Below are positions 12,993 through 24,900 of a DNA stretch of 64,000 bases, piece by piece. The position numbers were made by a program, and so were the translations under genes. The notes beneath the pieces were generated by a model. That model was given only the letters and a program-made list of their open reading frames with translations, was not told the origin of the DNA and made no database searches. The first letter of the stretch is position 1. Each line of letters opens with the position of its first letter. Location of the stretch: NCBI RefSeq assembly GCF_001625305.1, contig NW_017804464.1, positions 2,029,678 to 2,093,677 on the forward strand, written 5' to 3'. This DNA is from Branchiostoma belcheri (lineage: Eukaryota > Chordata > Leptocardii > Amphioxiformes > Branchiostomatidae).

Positions 12993-15900
12993 CCACCAGG
13001 AGGTGTACCTGGGGCACAGCCACTTCTCCCCAACACCATGGACCCTACCAGGCAACAACCTCAAGGTACAGCAATACTATACACTATTCTCACTGTGAAA
13101 AAATTGCTCATGTGAATTAGAAAATAGAAACGGTCATTGAGTAGATTAGAAATGTTGCTAAACTAAATTAGAAACTGCAGTTGGAAGATTTTCAAAAACA
13201 ATGTAGCAAAATGGGAAGCGGTTACCGGTTTTGAAGTGTCACTCACTCTGTGATTTGGAAGTAAATATTAAAAATGATTTTATTCTGCTCTTCTCATTTC
13301 AGAAAATAGAAAAGTTCCATGAGTATATTCGAAATGTTGCTGAACTAAATTAGAAATGCAGTTAGAAGATTTTCAGAAACAATGTAGCAAAATTTCATCT
13401 AGATGGAATGCGGTTTTGAAGAGTTCACTCTAGGATAGCAAGTAGATATTCAAAACTATTTTATTCTGCTTCAAGATACAAGTCATGTTTACTAAACTGT
13501 TTCATATGATACAAAAGCAGCCGTCAGGTAAGAAGATGTGGAATGATAACATTGCCTTTTTTAATGTGACAGCAGAATTTTGATATCGGTGCTGTGTGCG
13601 ATAAGATCCTGCATCCTTGACTGAAGTATGCGTGTGATAGATTTTCATTTAGCCATAATAGGCCTATCTCTAGCCTTAATGGGTAATACGTCTATGTTAT
13701 TGTGCTTTGCTCTCCTGAGCCTTATCACTATCAAAGGGATCTCCTGATTTTCAATACTTCAAACAAAGGTAAGTTATGAATAGACCCAATCTTTAAGCAT
13801 TGCGAGATCCTCCTACATTTGCAATTAAGTTCTCCAAGTTTCCCTGTAGAGATATAGTTTGCATATCTCATGTAACCCCCGCCTTAGCGACGTCCATTTT
13901 TAATTGAGATTCACATCTCGCAACACAAGATCTGTCTCCTTTTCTTTTTTGTGGAACGTCAATTTCCCCCAGGCCAAGTTATGTCAAGTCACTCAGTGGG
14001 ACTCATCTAACAAAGGAAGCCTTAATAGCATTCAGCTTTCGCAATCAATGCTGAGAGAATTGCAGGGCCTGATATTGCTGATTCGACTGATACTGAATGG
14101 AGTGCTTGATTCCTGTCCTGTTAGACTGATTTATCTATTGATAACAGTAACTTCATATTTATCTCATCATCCCCTCTCCATGGTAATGTAAGCGGGGCTT
14201 CGATTTTTGGTGGGGGGGGGAAAGCGTTGCGAGTTTACGTGAGCCGTGGTTAAGTTTCATTTGAAGAAGAGGAGCCTGGATATCACTAGTTATTACCGTA
14301 ATGATGGGGGTTTCAAATGCGGTGCTATTGTCGGTGTTGCTGGCACAGATGTTGCTAGGCTGGAAGCCTTTCGATAATGTAGTTCTAATGAGGGGAAATT
14401 TAGCACTGTTGGATCCCACTTTGAAATGAAACAATTAACCCTGAGAACATTGGCATTGTATTTCACATAAAAATGTCAAGGGAGGCCAGGACGAAATACC
14501 GCAATTCCCGATTTTTTCACTGCACTGTTATGTTCACTGTTTTCACTGACAATTCTGTACAGTGAACTTGTAATTAGTGGTATCATGTCACTTGTCTTTT
14601 GCCGCCTTCCCTGCACTTGCCACCACCACCAAGATAAAATTCTTTGAACATGTCTACTCTCCTCAGAACATGAGATTTTGGTACCGTTAATACAGGGTGG
14701 ATTACAGCAGTCTTGATTATTGGGCAATGGTATAATCTTACTACGTTGTTGATGAATCTATTATAACTGTCAGGAAGTGTTTGTGTGAGGAATGCCTGCT
14801 CCATACCCTCCACCATAATTTACAACTGTCTGCTCACTGGAGAAAAATGTATCCCAACTTGAAAGGTAATTTTTCATAGAATTTCTAATATAAAAAGATA
14901 ATGACATGGAGGACTGGAGTGTCCTTTCACAAGATGTGACACCGTCCCCCAATCATTGTTGCATTTGGGCACATGGATGTGTAAATATGAAACGTGTTGT
15001 AACTCATATGAACTGAAACCTCCGCTGGGTTAATAGAAGTGCATCATTCCTGGAGCCGACATTGGCCCAGACCGCCGAGTGAAGTATTCCGAGTGGCCCT
15101 CCTTCAGCAAAATGCATTATACGAGTCCTGCCATTTGCGGTGATTACTTTTGCATTAGAGATAAAGTGGCTCTAGGAAGGCATACCTGTAACTGTATTTA
15201 AACCCACTCTATTAGCACACTGGCGGATTGATAGCCTTCCCTAGCCAGCTAATGAATAAAAAGTTGCCGAGTGCAGGGAGCAATATATTTCCATTTTTCG
15301 GTGGATCTGGGTAACTTAGGTGTGAGTGATGACTCACTTGAGGCTAGAGCTACCCGTTCGCATCCCTCCCTGTTATTGGCAAGGAATTTGCCTACTTCAA
15401 TATTTCTGCTCAAGTTGGGCTTTGCACTTGGAACTGTGCTGCGACTCAAGTCATCAGTATGACTTACAATCTTCCTGCATACGTAGACTTGTGGTCTTGC
15501 TTAGCTCAAAACCTTACTGAAACAAGGCGACTGAAACTAATAAGCCCCCAACTGGCTACGTTGCCAAAGTTTGTCACCCAGCCAAGTTGCAATCTGTGCT
15601 CTGAGAAAATGATGTTTCCCTTCTTAGATCCTTTAGAAACAAGCCAGGCACCCAAATGAGAACTTGAAACCCCCAAGCTTAGAGACTTATAGATCTTGGT
15701 ATGGCTTGTTAAAGAATTGCTTGAAATCATCGGAATTCAATATCCAGAAGATATAGATAAGAGGAAGATGGTTTGTTGCTGTTTGATGAGGCTTAACGTT
15801 AGAGGGCAGGAACAGACTTCATTATTAGTCATTTTAAAACATCTTGGGGTCATCTTACAAAAATGTAACCCTCCCTTTTTTAATTGGAGTGGTGATTGTT

Positions 15901-18900
15901 AGAGATAAGCCAATAATTGCTTTTCTAAACCTCAGTTTACAGTCTGTTTGGAAAATGCATGACTTACAAAATGTTTCACAAGTATATATCTACATTATAT
16001 CTTCAGGAAAAATCACTGCTTTCAACTACTGCCTGCGAAGCTTGGTGTGTTATGCCGAGGGGCGGTTGTACTGGCAATACAGATGTATACCTCTTATTCG
16101 CTGCCCAAACATTTCCCATCAAAAAATACCAATGAACAGTATATTTGGGTAAACATTTTACATTTCTTGAGCCATAAGGGAAGTCTTACCTTCAAAGTGC
16201 CTTTTGTATTGAAGTTGGGAGCAAAGGAATAATGTGCGTAACATCGGTGACAGGTGCACTCCTGAGTTATCCAGGTGCCAGCTGCTTCAGCTGTCATCAC
16301 CAGCTGCAAACTTTCCAACAGGTGTGGCCATCCTGGAGGAGGGGGAACTAAATGGGATGATAAAACCTCCTTTAATCACAGCAGCACCACTGATGCATGG
16401 AGAAAGGTGTTAGCGCCAACCTGCATGTCTTAGCAAGGACAGGACAATGATGATAGATGTGAGTGCCTACAAGCCTCCAGGGGTAAGGTGCATAGCAGTG
16501 TTTCCTTGCAGTAACACCAAGTCAGCAAAACTGTTAATAACTGCATATAGAGGGCACTGGGGTTAGAGGGGGCACCGACAAAGGAAAGAGGTGGTATTGG
16601 CCCAGCATTGATGGGTATTGACTGTAGCTCCCCATAGGGTGGTTGAGTACTAATGAGAGAAGGTCCCAGCCGCCTGAGTTCTAATGTGTCAGCATGGAAG
16701 ATCCATTATAGCCCTGATTCTCTCCAGTAGGAGGCATGAGAGTGGCTGCCTGTCACGCTCCCAGATCACAAAACAGGGTCTAATTTCTGCGGGAATTGGG
16801 AGGAAATGGTAGAGTTCAGCCGCACTTACCCAGCAAGGTCACGGGGACGAGACAAGCCCGTTCATTAAACTGACAGAGGAGTCACATCCAGCAGGCCATA
16901 CACTCGGTAACACGAGCCCCTGAGGGGGGGACCTGGCAGCTTGTGATGACACCCTGCAATGATAAATTCACGTCAGATGTCCAGATCCAATTTCATAGCA
17001 GGCAGACATCACACAAGGAGGCCTCCCCGACTCTCAATAACTTTTATATTACCACATCAGGACAGTTACCGACAACAGGCCGACCAAAACGGAGACGACG
17101 ATGTGGGCAAATGTCACGATCTGCACGCATCGAGTTACAGTATAGCGACAATGGCACTCAGGAGTTTTTAGAGCGGCCCTTGGATGCAGTGGAGAATGAT
17201 GCAGGGGTGTGGTTCTCAAGGGGTTTCCTTGGTAACCAGGGATGGGTGAGGGTTCAGGATCAGATTTCAGAGAGGCAAGGGTAGTAGGCCTATGCATGAC
17301 AAATAGCAGCTAACAAGAACATGTGTATGTTGAGTATGGCTTTCACCAGTGAAAAGAGCTGGTAACATGCCCCCAGCTCCTTCCATTTGTTAGGCCTGCG
17401 ACTGGCTATTATTATTTATGAAGCTGATCAGTGCCTCATACATAAAGATAACAAAGTTACAATTTATCTCTTGAAGAACTAAAGTGGCCTTTATTGTGTG
17501 GTTGTAGCTAATGGCCTAGCTCAGCACAAGTTTGGTCCTGAAGGAGGTTGCATTAAGTTGGTTCTACCCCAGGGATAGTTGTCTAAATTGAGCCTATTTG
17601 AGTGAAGCTATCATGAAGAGACCAGTTCTCCCTCTGTACAGCTGTGGCACAAGTGTAGCCTGAACCATGGTCTGAGTAGGAGGGTCTAATGTACAAAGAG
17701 GCTTAGCTCCAGTAGAAGAGCACCCAGACGCTCTTTTTATGCTTGGTGAAGTAGGATCCTCTAATGGGGGTAGTGAGCTGTGCAGTTGTATGGAGATGTA
17801 ATGAAGGCAAGTACAGAACAGGGAAGCTTTTTTTTTTACTGAAAGTTGCGGTGAGCTGTCGGCGTGTTGATTGGGTCTGACCAACCGTAGCTATCCACTT
17901 ATTACGGGAATGATGCAAAAGGTGGCATGGATCATCGGAGGATTCCTGCCATTTGGGTTCCGCCGAGAGATAGTCACCAAGGAAATAAAAGGCTTCTGGT
18001 CGATAGTGTGGTTCAAGAGCTCTCTCCTGTGAGCGCTAGAGAAGTAATTATCTCTTGATAAATGGGCGCTGGTTGGTACACAGGGACAACAAACTTGTTA
18101 CCATGCGCCGACATGAGCGAGAGGAATAGTTTTACGGTAGGCTCGGGGGCAAGGATAAGCGCTAACAGTTTCTGTTGGAAGGAAGCTGTGACAACAAAGG
18201 AAGAATTTATTCCTCTGTCAGACTTAACGTAATTACGTAAAAGCTTGCTTCTTGATTTGCGAGGTTGCTACATGCACAATACTTTCCACATGACAACAGG
18301 GAACTGAATGTTCCACCTACCTGAGTCGGTGAACACTGCTCCTTCCCCCAGCAGTCAGGGTAGCTGGCCCGGGTGGTGCAGTGAATTGAAGTCAGTTTGC
18401 GAGCTCACAAGAAGATCCTACTGGGGCACAACCACATGGACCTACTGCATCTGCCAGGCCAGCTTTGTTGATGTGAATTCCTAAACACGGTGGTGACCCA
18501 ACCAGACAGAGTGCCACTCACACGCCGATTTGAATGTGTAATGAGAGTGCTGTGAATGCCTACAGTGTGGTCAGGCCAATCTGCGCACTGGTTGGCCAGA
18601 GCCGTGACCAATCGCGGGCCATGCAGTGGGGCTATGCAAATCAGCAGCCTGTGCCAGGTTTCCCTTGCATTTTGGTGGCTGATTTAAAACATTGTTTCCA
18701 GCCAATTTAATTACATTCCACTATGTGCTTATTACAAGATAATGTACTCAATTCCGAGAGCTCATTTAGACAGGGATTGATTCCTGCCCTTCCTGCTGGG
18801 TGGTGGGAGGGCGGCCAAGGGAGCTGGGGAGAGTTAGAACACTCACACCAGTACTAATGGATTTTCTATAGATTAAGCTTAGCATTAAGGTCCCTTGTAA

Positions 18901-21900
18901 ATGAAATATTAGCAGTCCCTCTTTGGGGAAATCGCAGCACACCATAAAAGAGCAGTAATTACTACCCCAGGTTGGAGCCTGCAGCTAGATTAGTAACAGT
19001 GGCAGCCGTGCCTATTTATTTCCAGTGGAGGCAATATCTTGTGTGTTCCACTAATTTCCGATATATAATGAAGTATTCTTGGAGCACAGCTTGGCTTTTG
19101 CCTCCCGATCAGATTTCCATCAGCGGAGAGCTGTGCTTTGTAAAGATCTGATCCAGATGGATGCGAGAGGCCATTCGTTACCATGGCGCCCTAGCGGTCT
19201 TGACAGTTGCATTACTTTTCAATAGTTTGCCTTCCATTTCCATGCAGATATGCAGGCAGGGCAGGGAACGGGGCACGTTGGCTTCCCCCGGATCACATCT
19301 CCTCGTGTTATAAATGATGCAGATGTGACTTATGAAAGTAATGAAATATCGGCGGGTCCGATAGCTAACTCAGCGTGAATAACATGTACGGCGCAATCAA
19401 CCTTCATGGTAATTATTCTTTTCAGGCCGCCGTCACGTTTTCTGAGAGTAGCGTGCGGCAACTTCACTTCACTGGTTAACTCAGCAGACCGTCGTTAGTT
19501 CTGAGAGTCACACAGGTTAAAAGGAAAAGGTGATTACCCTGATGATACAATTGGATTCGGAAAAAAATGGTCGCTCCATGCATTATTCCACGAAGCGTCA
19601 TCTTGGACAGCCGACAATGTGACCATTCTTGACTTTGAAAAATGGCAAGCTTGTAACAGCTGTTCTGTAAGCAGCTCTGCCAATTAAATAAGAAAAACTG
19701 CCACTCTGCGACTCACCTCTGCACAAGTCCCCGTCACGGCGGTAATTCCTCGGCCATGTCGAAGGCCGTTGGACGTCCATCTAGCTGAGTTTTGCCCCTT
19801 GCTGCCCATGACTGTTAGTAGGGGCTGGCTACGCTTTCCCAGAAAGAGATGTGGGGCGAACAGAACTGTGGTAAATAAACCTTGAGAAACAGCAGAGCCA
19901 TGGAAACATCACAGTTTTCAACAGGAAGCCATTAACACAGATGGGGCGAGGGACAGCTCAGTAAGTGCACCCCGCTCTCTCCTCTCTCTAATGAATGCAC
20001 TTGAGTGCATCAATTACATCATGGCAGGAACAGAGGGCACAATGTGCTAAAGGCAATCTTGACTTCTATAGCTTCCTCCAGGCTCCCTTTTAGATCTACA
20101 TCAGCAATTATGTTTAATTAGAGACCCAAGCCTGCCAGATAATTGCAGGGCTCAGCCCCTCCAAGATTATTTGGGAGTTCCTTTATTAATGAAGGTCCCA
20201 CTGGATAGTGTTGGATGCCGCAGATGTACAGATGTTTACATGGCTTGTGTGTGTTTGGTGTCATGGGCTCTGTCAGAACTTCTTTAGTGCAGTAATAGGT
20301 TAAAACTCGGTAATGGGGCAATTATCAGTCACCTTGTGATGGGCCAAGGGATTCTTTCACCTGTAGTCACCTGTACATCTGTCAGGGAGGCAGTTGTTTT
20401 CGTGTTGTGTGAAATGCACCAGAAAGGAACCGTGATCGCTCCTAAAGGCCTGTCATAGCCAGAGCCATCCTGTAGAGGGATTACGTCCTAATGCACACTT
20501 ACAAGACAGCAGGAATTCTTGGATTTTCTTCTGTCACTCAACCTCTTGCCAGACAGTCAACAACTTGGAGCTTTTAACAAGCAGAAAGTCGGGCTCTATC
20601 CTTGGCTGGGCTGGGAGTAACACTAGAGACATCTGTCCCTTCCTGCTGCTTTCCCACCTAAATCCCTCTTGCGATCCTAATTAGTCGAGATCCAGTTTCT
20701 TCATTAAAGCTCCTTATCAGCTTGTTGTGGCTCTTCAGGAGGTACCCAGGGACAAGGATCTCCTGATGTCTGGGTGTTTTCAAGGAGGTGAAGAACATGA
20801 GAAATCTATTCATGCAGTCAACAGCTTTTCAAGTGTCAATTTTCTTGGCTTACAAGTATGTCCTTGACAGTTAATTTCAGGACTAACCCTTGTCCTTTTA
20901 TAGTTTTAAAAAAGTCATTCCTCTTAACATTTGAAGTGAAATTGACAGGCAATATTCAGTCTCGTACTTTCAACACTTTAGCAATGAAAATGTCACAAAC
21001 AAGACCCCCAAGGATTCAAGACAGTCCTTGTTATGATGTAACCCAGAAGGACAGGTGGCTGCAAGTTTTCATTAAGGACGGATCATCTGTGTCCGCCAGA
21101 TTTGCATGGAAATTGTGCCACCCTACCTGGAGTCAAAAGTTGCTGAGGCTGCTGTCACAGTGAAGGGCTGGCCATAAATCTTCTGCTGGTCTTATAATTG
21201 GCCACATATGAAAAATGGCCTTATTTGATGTTACATATTTAGTAGCTCTACCCTCAGGTCTCGGATTAATAGGCTCGGAGGACTGCAGAAATGAGCGAGG
21301 GTCTCTAATTGTGGAGTCCAGCTTGCTGGAAGGGTTGCCAGAAGAACAGGTCTACCACAAAGTCGTCTATGTTCCTACGTGGTAATTTGATAGTGTCCAT
21401 TCTGCCATGAAGTTGTACATGAGGGAACTGGCCTGCAGAAAAAAAGGGTACCGCATGTCAACTATAGGGATGAGCCCAAAGCCTGATGGGATATCCCGTG
21501 CTCCAGACGCGCGGTGATCCTGCGACCGGGCGTGTCTGCGGGGGTCAGGGTGCGTCAGCCTCGCGGCTAATTGGCCATGGTTATGCGATGATGGTGCTCC
21601 AGGAGAGAAGGCGTCCACATCCGTCCCTCTCAGACAGGTGAGTGGGTAATCCCCGATGGCCTGGAAAGGGGACCTCAAGGACAGTCAAGGAGAGGGAAGG
21701 GTTCTTCGGGAAGGTTGCCTTGTCGAGGGCGTACTCCACCCACATGCACCGGGACTTCAAAAGGAGGAGAGTCATGTGCCATACCCTCTTGTACAAAGAG
21801 GTCCAAGAGCTACGTTTCAGCTTCTCACGTTGAAATGCAGCTTCAGGTGTGCTTGAAAAGGTGAAAGCCAACGAGGAAAGGCAGCTTCCACCATCCCCCC

Positions 21901-24900
21901 AATGCTTCCATCCAAAGAGGATGTTCATAACAGTTATTACAGATGAAGCAGCTTCATTAAAAAACTACCGCTACTGTTCTAAGGAACCTTGTCACAATAC
22001 ATCAGCCTTTCTTTTGCTCTATTAAACTATGAAAATCAGCATCTTGTGGTCAGGTGTGTCAGTGGTTAGTATAATGTATTGTAGAGAGCACCTGGCTATA
22101 TACAGAGATGTGCTGTTCTGTGAGATGCTGCACTCAGGGGAGTTTCATCAGGACGTTGAACCTTGGTTCAAGATACTCTAAGCTGACCAGTTTTGTGAGC
22201 GTGTGTGTATGCATGTACATGTATGTATGAATGTATATCTTTGTGTGTGTGCCCTTTTGACCATCCACAGATAAATGTAGCTGACCAGGCTGTGTTGTTC
22301 TTGTTTTCTCCAGGCCATCCCAGCATGCCCGGGCCAATGCAGAGAATGAACCATCCGAGAGGCATGCCCATGAACCCGGTAAGTTTACCGGTAAGTGACT
22401 CCTGACACAGCCTGGGTAACCTCCTCTCTGTATACCGGGGCTCCCATACATGAGAGCATGGGAGCCCTGATATACAAAGGAGGGCACCCAAGCTACTCCT
22501 GATCATCAGGCACAGACAGTTTTTTTTTGTGGCGCAATTTTCAGGGAAACTATGACAGAACAAAGCATGGGCAAGGATACATATGACCGTCTTTTCTGAC
22601 CACGAGACAGCTGAATTTTGTATAACACATCCACAACTATCCTTAGCATGTCCCCAATTTGCGATGTATGTGATAAGGACCTTACGAATCACTACAGTCT
22701 CTCACCTTCCTCCTTCCTTGACCTGATCCATTCACCAAATTCCTATTATTTACAGCATCAGTCAGCAAGGTCTACGATGTCCTTGCCCCTTTTGTTGATG
22801 TTTCTTTCAAACTGCTATGTGTAGTACCCAAGAGAGTGGAATCTGTGTTTGCCTCCTTGTAAAGTGTGTTTGCCAGGCTTTCTGTCACCTCATGGAGGAG
22901 TGAACTTCCTGCCCTGCACCCTCAAGGCAGAAAAATAAAGCAAAAGTAAATCACTCTAACAGCCTGCTACCAAATTAAGTCCCCAAACACCCTTGTCTGC
23001 ACATGCAGTAATTAGATTTACAGACCTGGCCTTTGCATTGCCCTTCCATACTCTCTCCTGGTATTGGTGTGTTCCTGGGTATGTACATGAATAACTCACA
23101 CAACCTGCAGGGGCTATGTGTACTTAAGGGACTCAGATGGGAGAGATAGCAGGAGCTGAGGAGATGAATGGACATCTCAACTGGTATTGAAGTGCTTTTA
23201 AACAGACAGTACTCCACTATGTGTTCTAGGTTAACTTTAAGGTTCCAAAGCCTTTTTCAAGCCATATGGGCAATGAATGTCTTGGGCATGGTTTTGGAAG
23301 GCGAAGCCCATCCCTCTCCTTCCACCATTGCATCTTTTTTAAGTCAGGTGCATGCCAATGTACACCTGGGTGGAGTGAGGAGAGTCATGGCAAAAGGTCT
23401 TTTTCAGGAATGATGCAGAGATAAAGAAACATTTCCATGCAATATGTATGTACCTTACCAAGCAGTAGTTTTTGTACAAGTGAAGTTCTTGTTCTTCAGA
23501 ACTACGGGGGACCAGTGGGGATGCGGCCACCACCAAACAGTATGGGACCAGGGGGCCTGCCACCAGGCATGAACATGTAAGTAGCCTCTCTAATTCCCAA
23601 AAATCCTTTCCAAGCCTGCAAAAGGACAAGCCCTACTATCCTGTAATGACAGAGCCAAATGAAAGAGTTTGTCTTGACTTATAAAGAAAGAAATCATGCT
23701 ATATAGAGCCAAATTAAAGAGTTGGCTAGTACTTGATGGAAGTTACATGTAGAGCATGTTTGCAGGATACTAGGGCATTGGCCATGTTCTTGCATAGATT
23801 CACCAAATGCACATTTCTGTTGCTACAATTTGTCACCAGCTTTAAGTGCATGTGACATTTTCTTTGTATAGTCATCCTACTTGAAAGTTTGGATGGCATT
23901 TTTTATGTCCTCTCTTTGTGTACACCGTTTTCTTTTTACATATATAACTGTTGGGATTCTGAGTGGTGATCGTGTGACTTTCAGGTGGCAAAAGGTCTTT
24001 ATCCTAGGCTTTAATTCCTTAGATAAAATATAAACTACTGCATAGTCTTAAACATATCTAAGTGCTCCTTTTACTATGGTAAAGGATTTGGCTTGCCAGT
24101 CTGCACTAAAAGCTGATTCCATAAGTTGAAAGTGGGGATAAAGGAGAAATTGAAATTGGGTGAAGTCAACTTAAGTTATGACCTTTTGCCATATGTAGTG
24201 TTGTTATGTTGTGGGATGGTATTAAGCTGTTAAAGACGTACTTGTCTGTGGTTCAGGTAGGGTCTGTACTTGTGCCATGTCCTTTTGTTATCTGTCTCCT
24301 TAAATGCCGTTCCAAATGTGTGATCTGTGTCTAGTGCATGTGACGCGTACATATCAATTATAGTTGGGTGTTGCCAAAACTGTAACAGCCTAATTGTGGT
24401 TCTGTGAATTTTGGAAAACGTGCCTAGTACAAACCAGCAACAAAATTTTTTTTCTTTTTTTCTTAAACTCTCTTTAATAGGGTCTTTCCACATGACGAAG
24501 AGCGCCCGCCATGGTACTGCAACCTTTTCTTCACTTCACCATTCCATCTGTTTTTGTACTCTGAAAAAAAACACCAAAAACTGCAGAAATAGACAAACAA
24601 GACAACATGTGTCAGTCATGCTGCATTGTAATTTTCCAGTTGGTGTATGGAGTTTTGAATTGAAAGATTTTGAATCATGTAACGGATGTTGTCTTGGGAA
24701 AACATTACCTGATTGCTGTATATGTATGGGGGGAAAACTCTTGGCTCTAAAACTGAGAACAGTCTGAATATCAACACAGAGAGCATGCCCGTAGCCAGGG
24801 GGGGTTCAGGGGGTTCGGAAGAACCCCCCCACAAGGCTCAAAGGTCCACTTTTTGGTCCACTTTTTATGTAAAGGTCCACTTTTTGGTCCACATTTTATG

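Noticed and set aside
21367-21928. Two overlapping minus-strand frames of 103 and 115 residues
   Set aside because: They lie in an SSBP intron without splice sites, domain patterns or codon consistency.
22168-22692. A 174-residue minus-strand open frame
   Set aside because: It runs across an SSBP exon, its donors and a hairpin. Its composition does not look like a protein family and it has no splice support.
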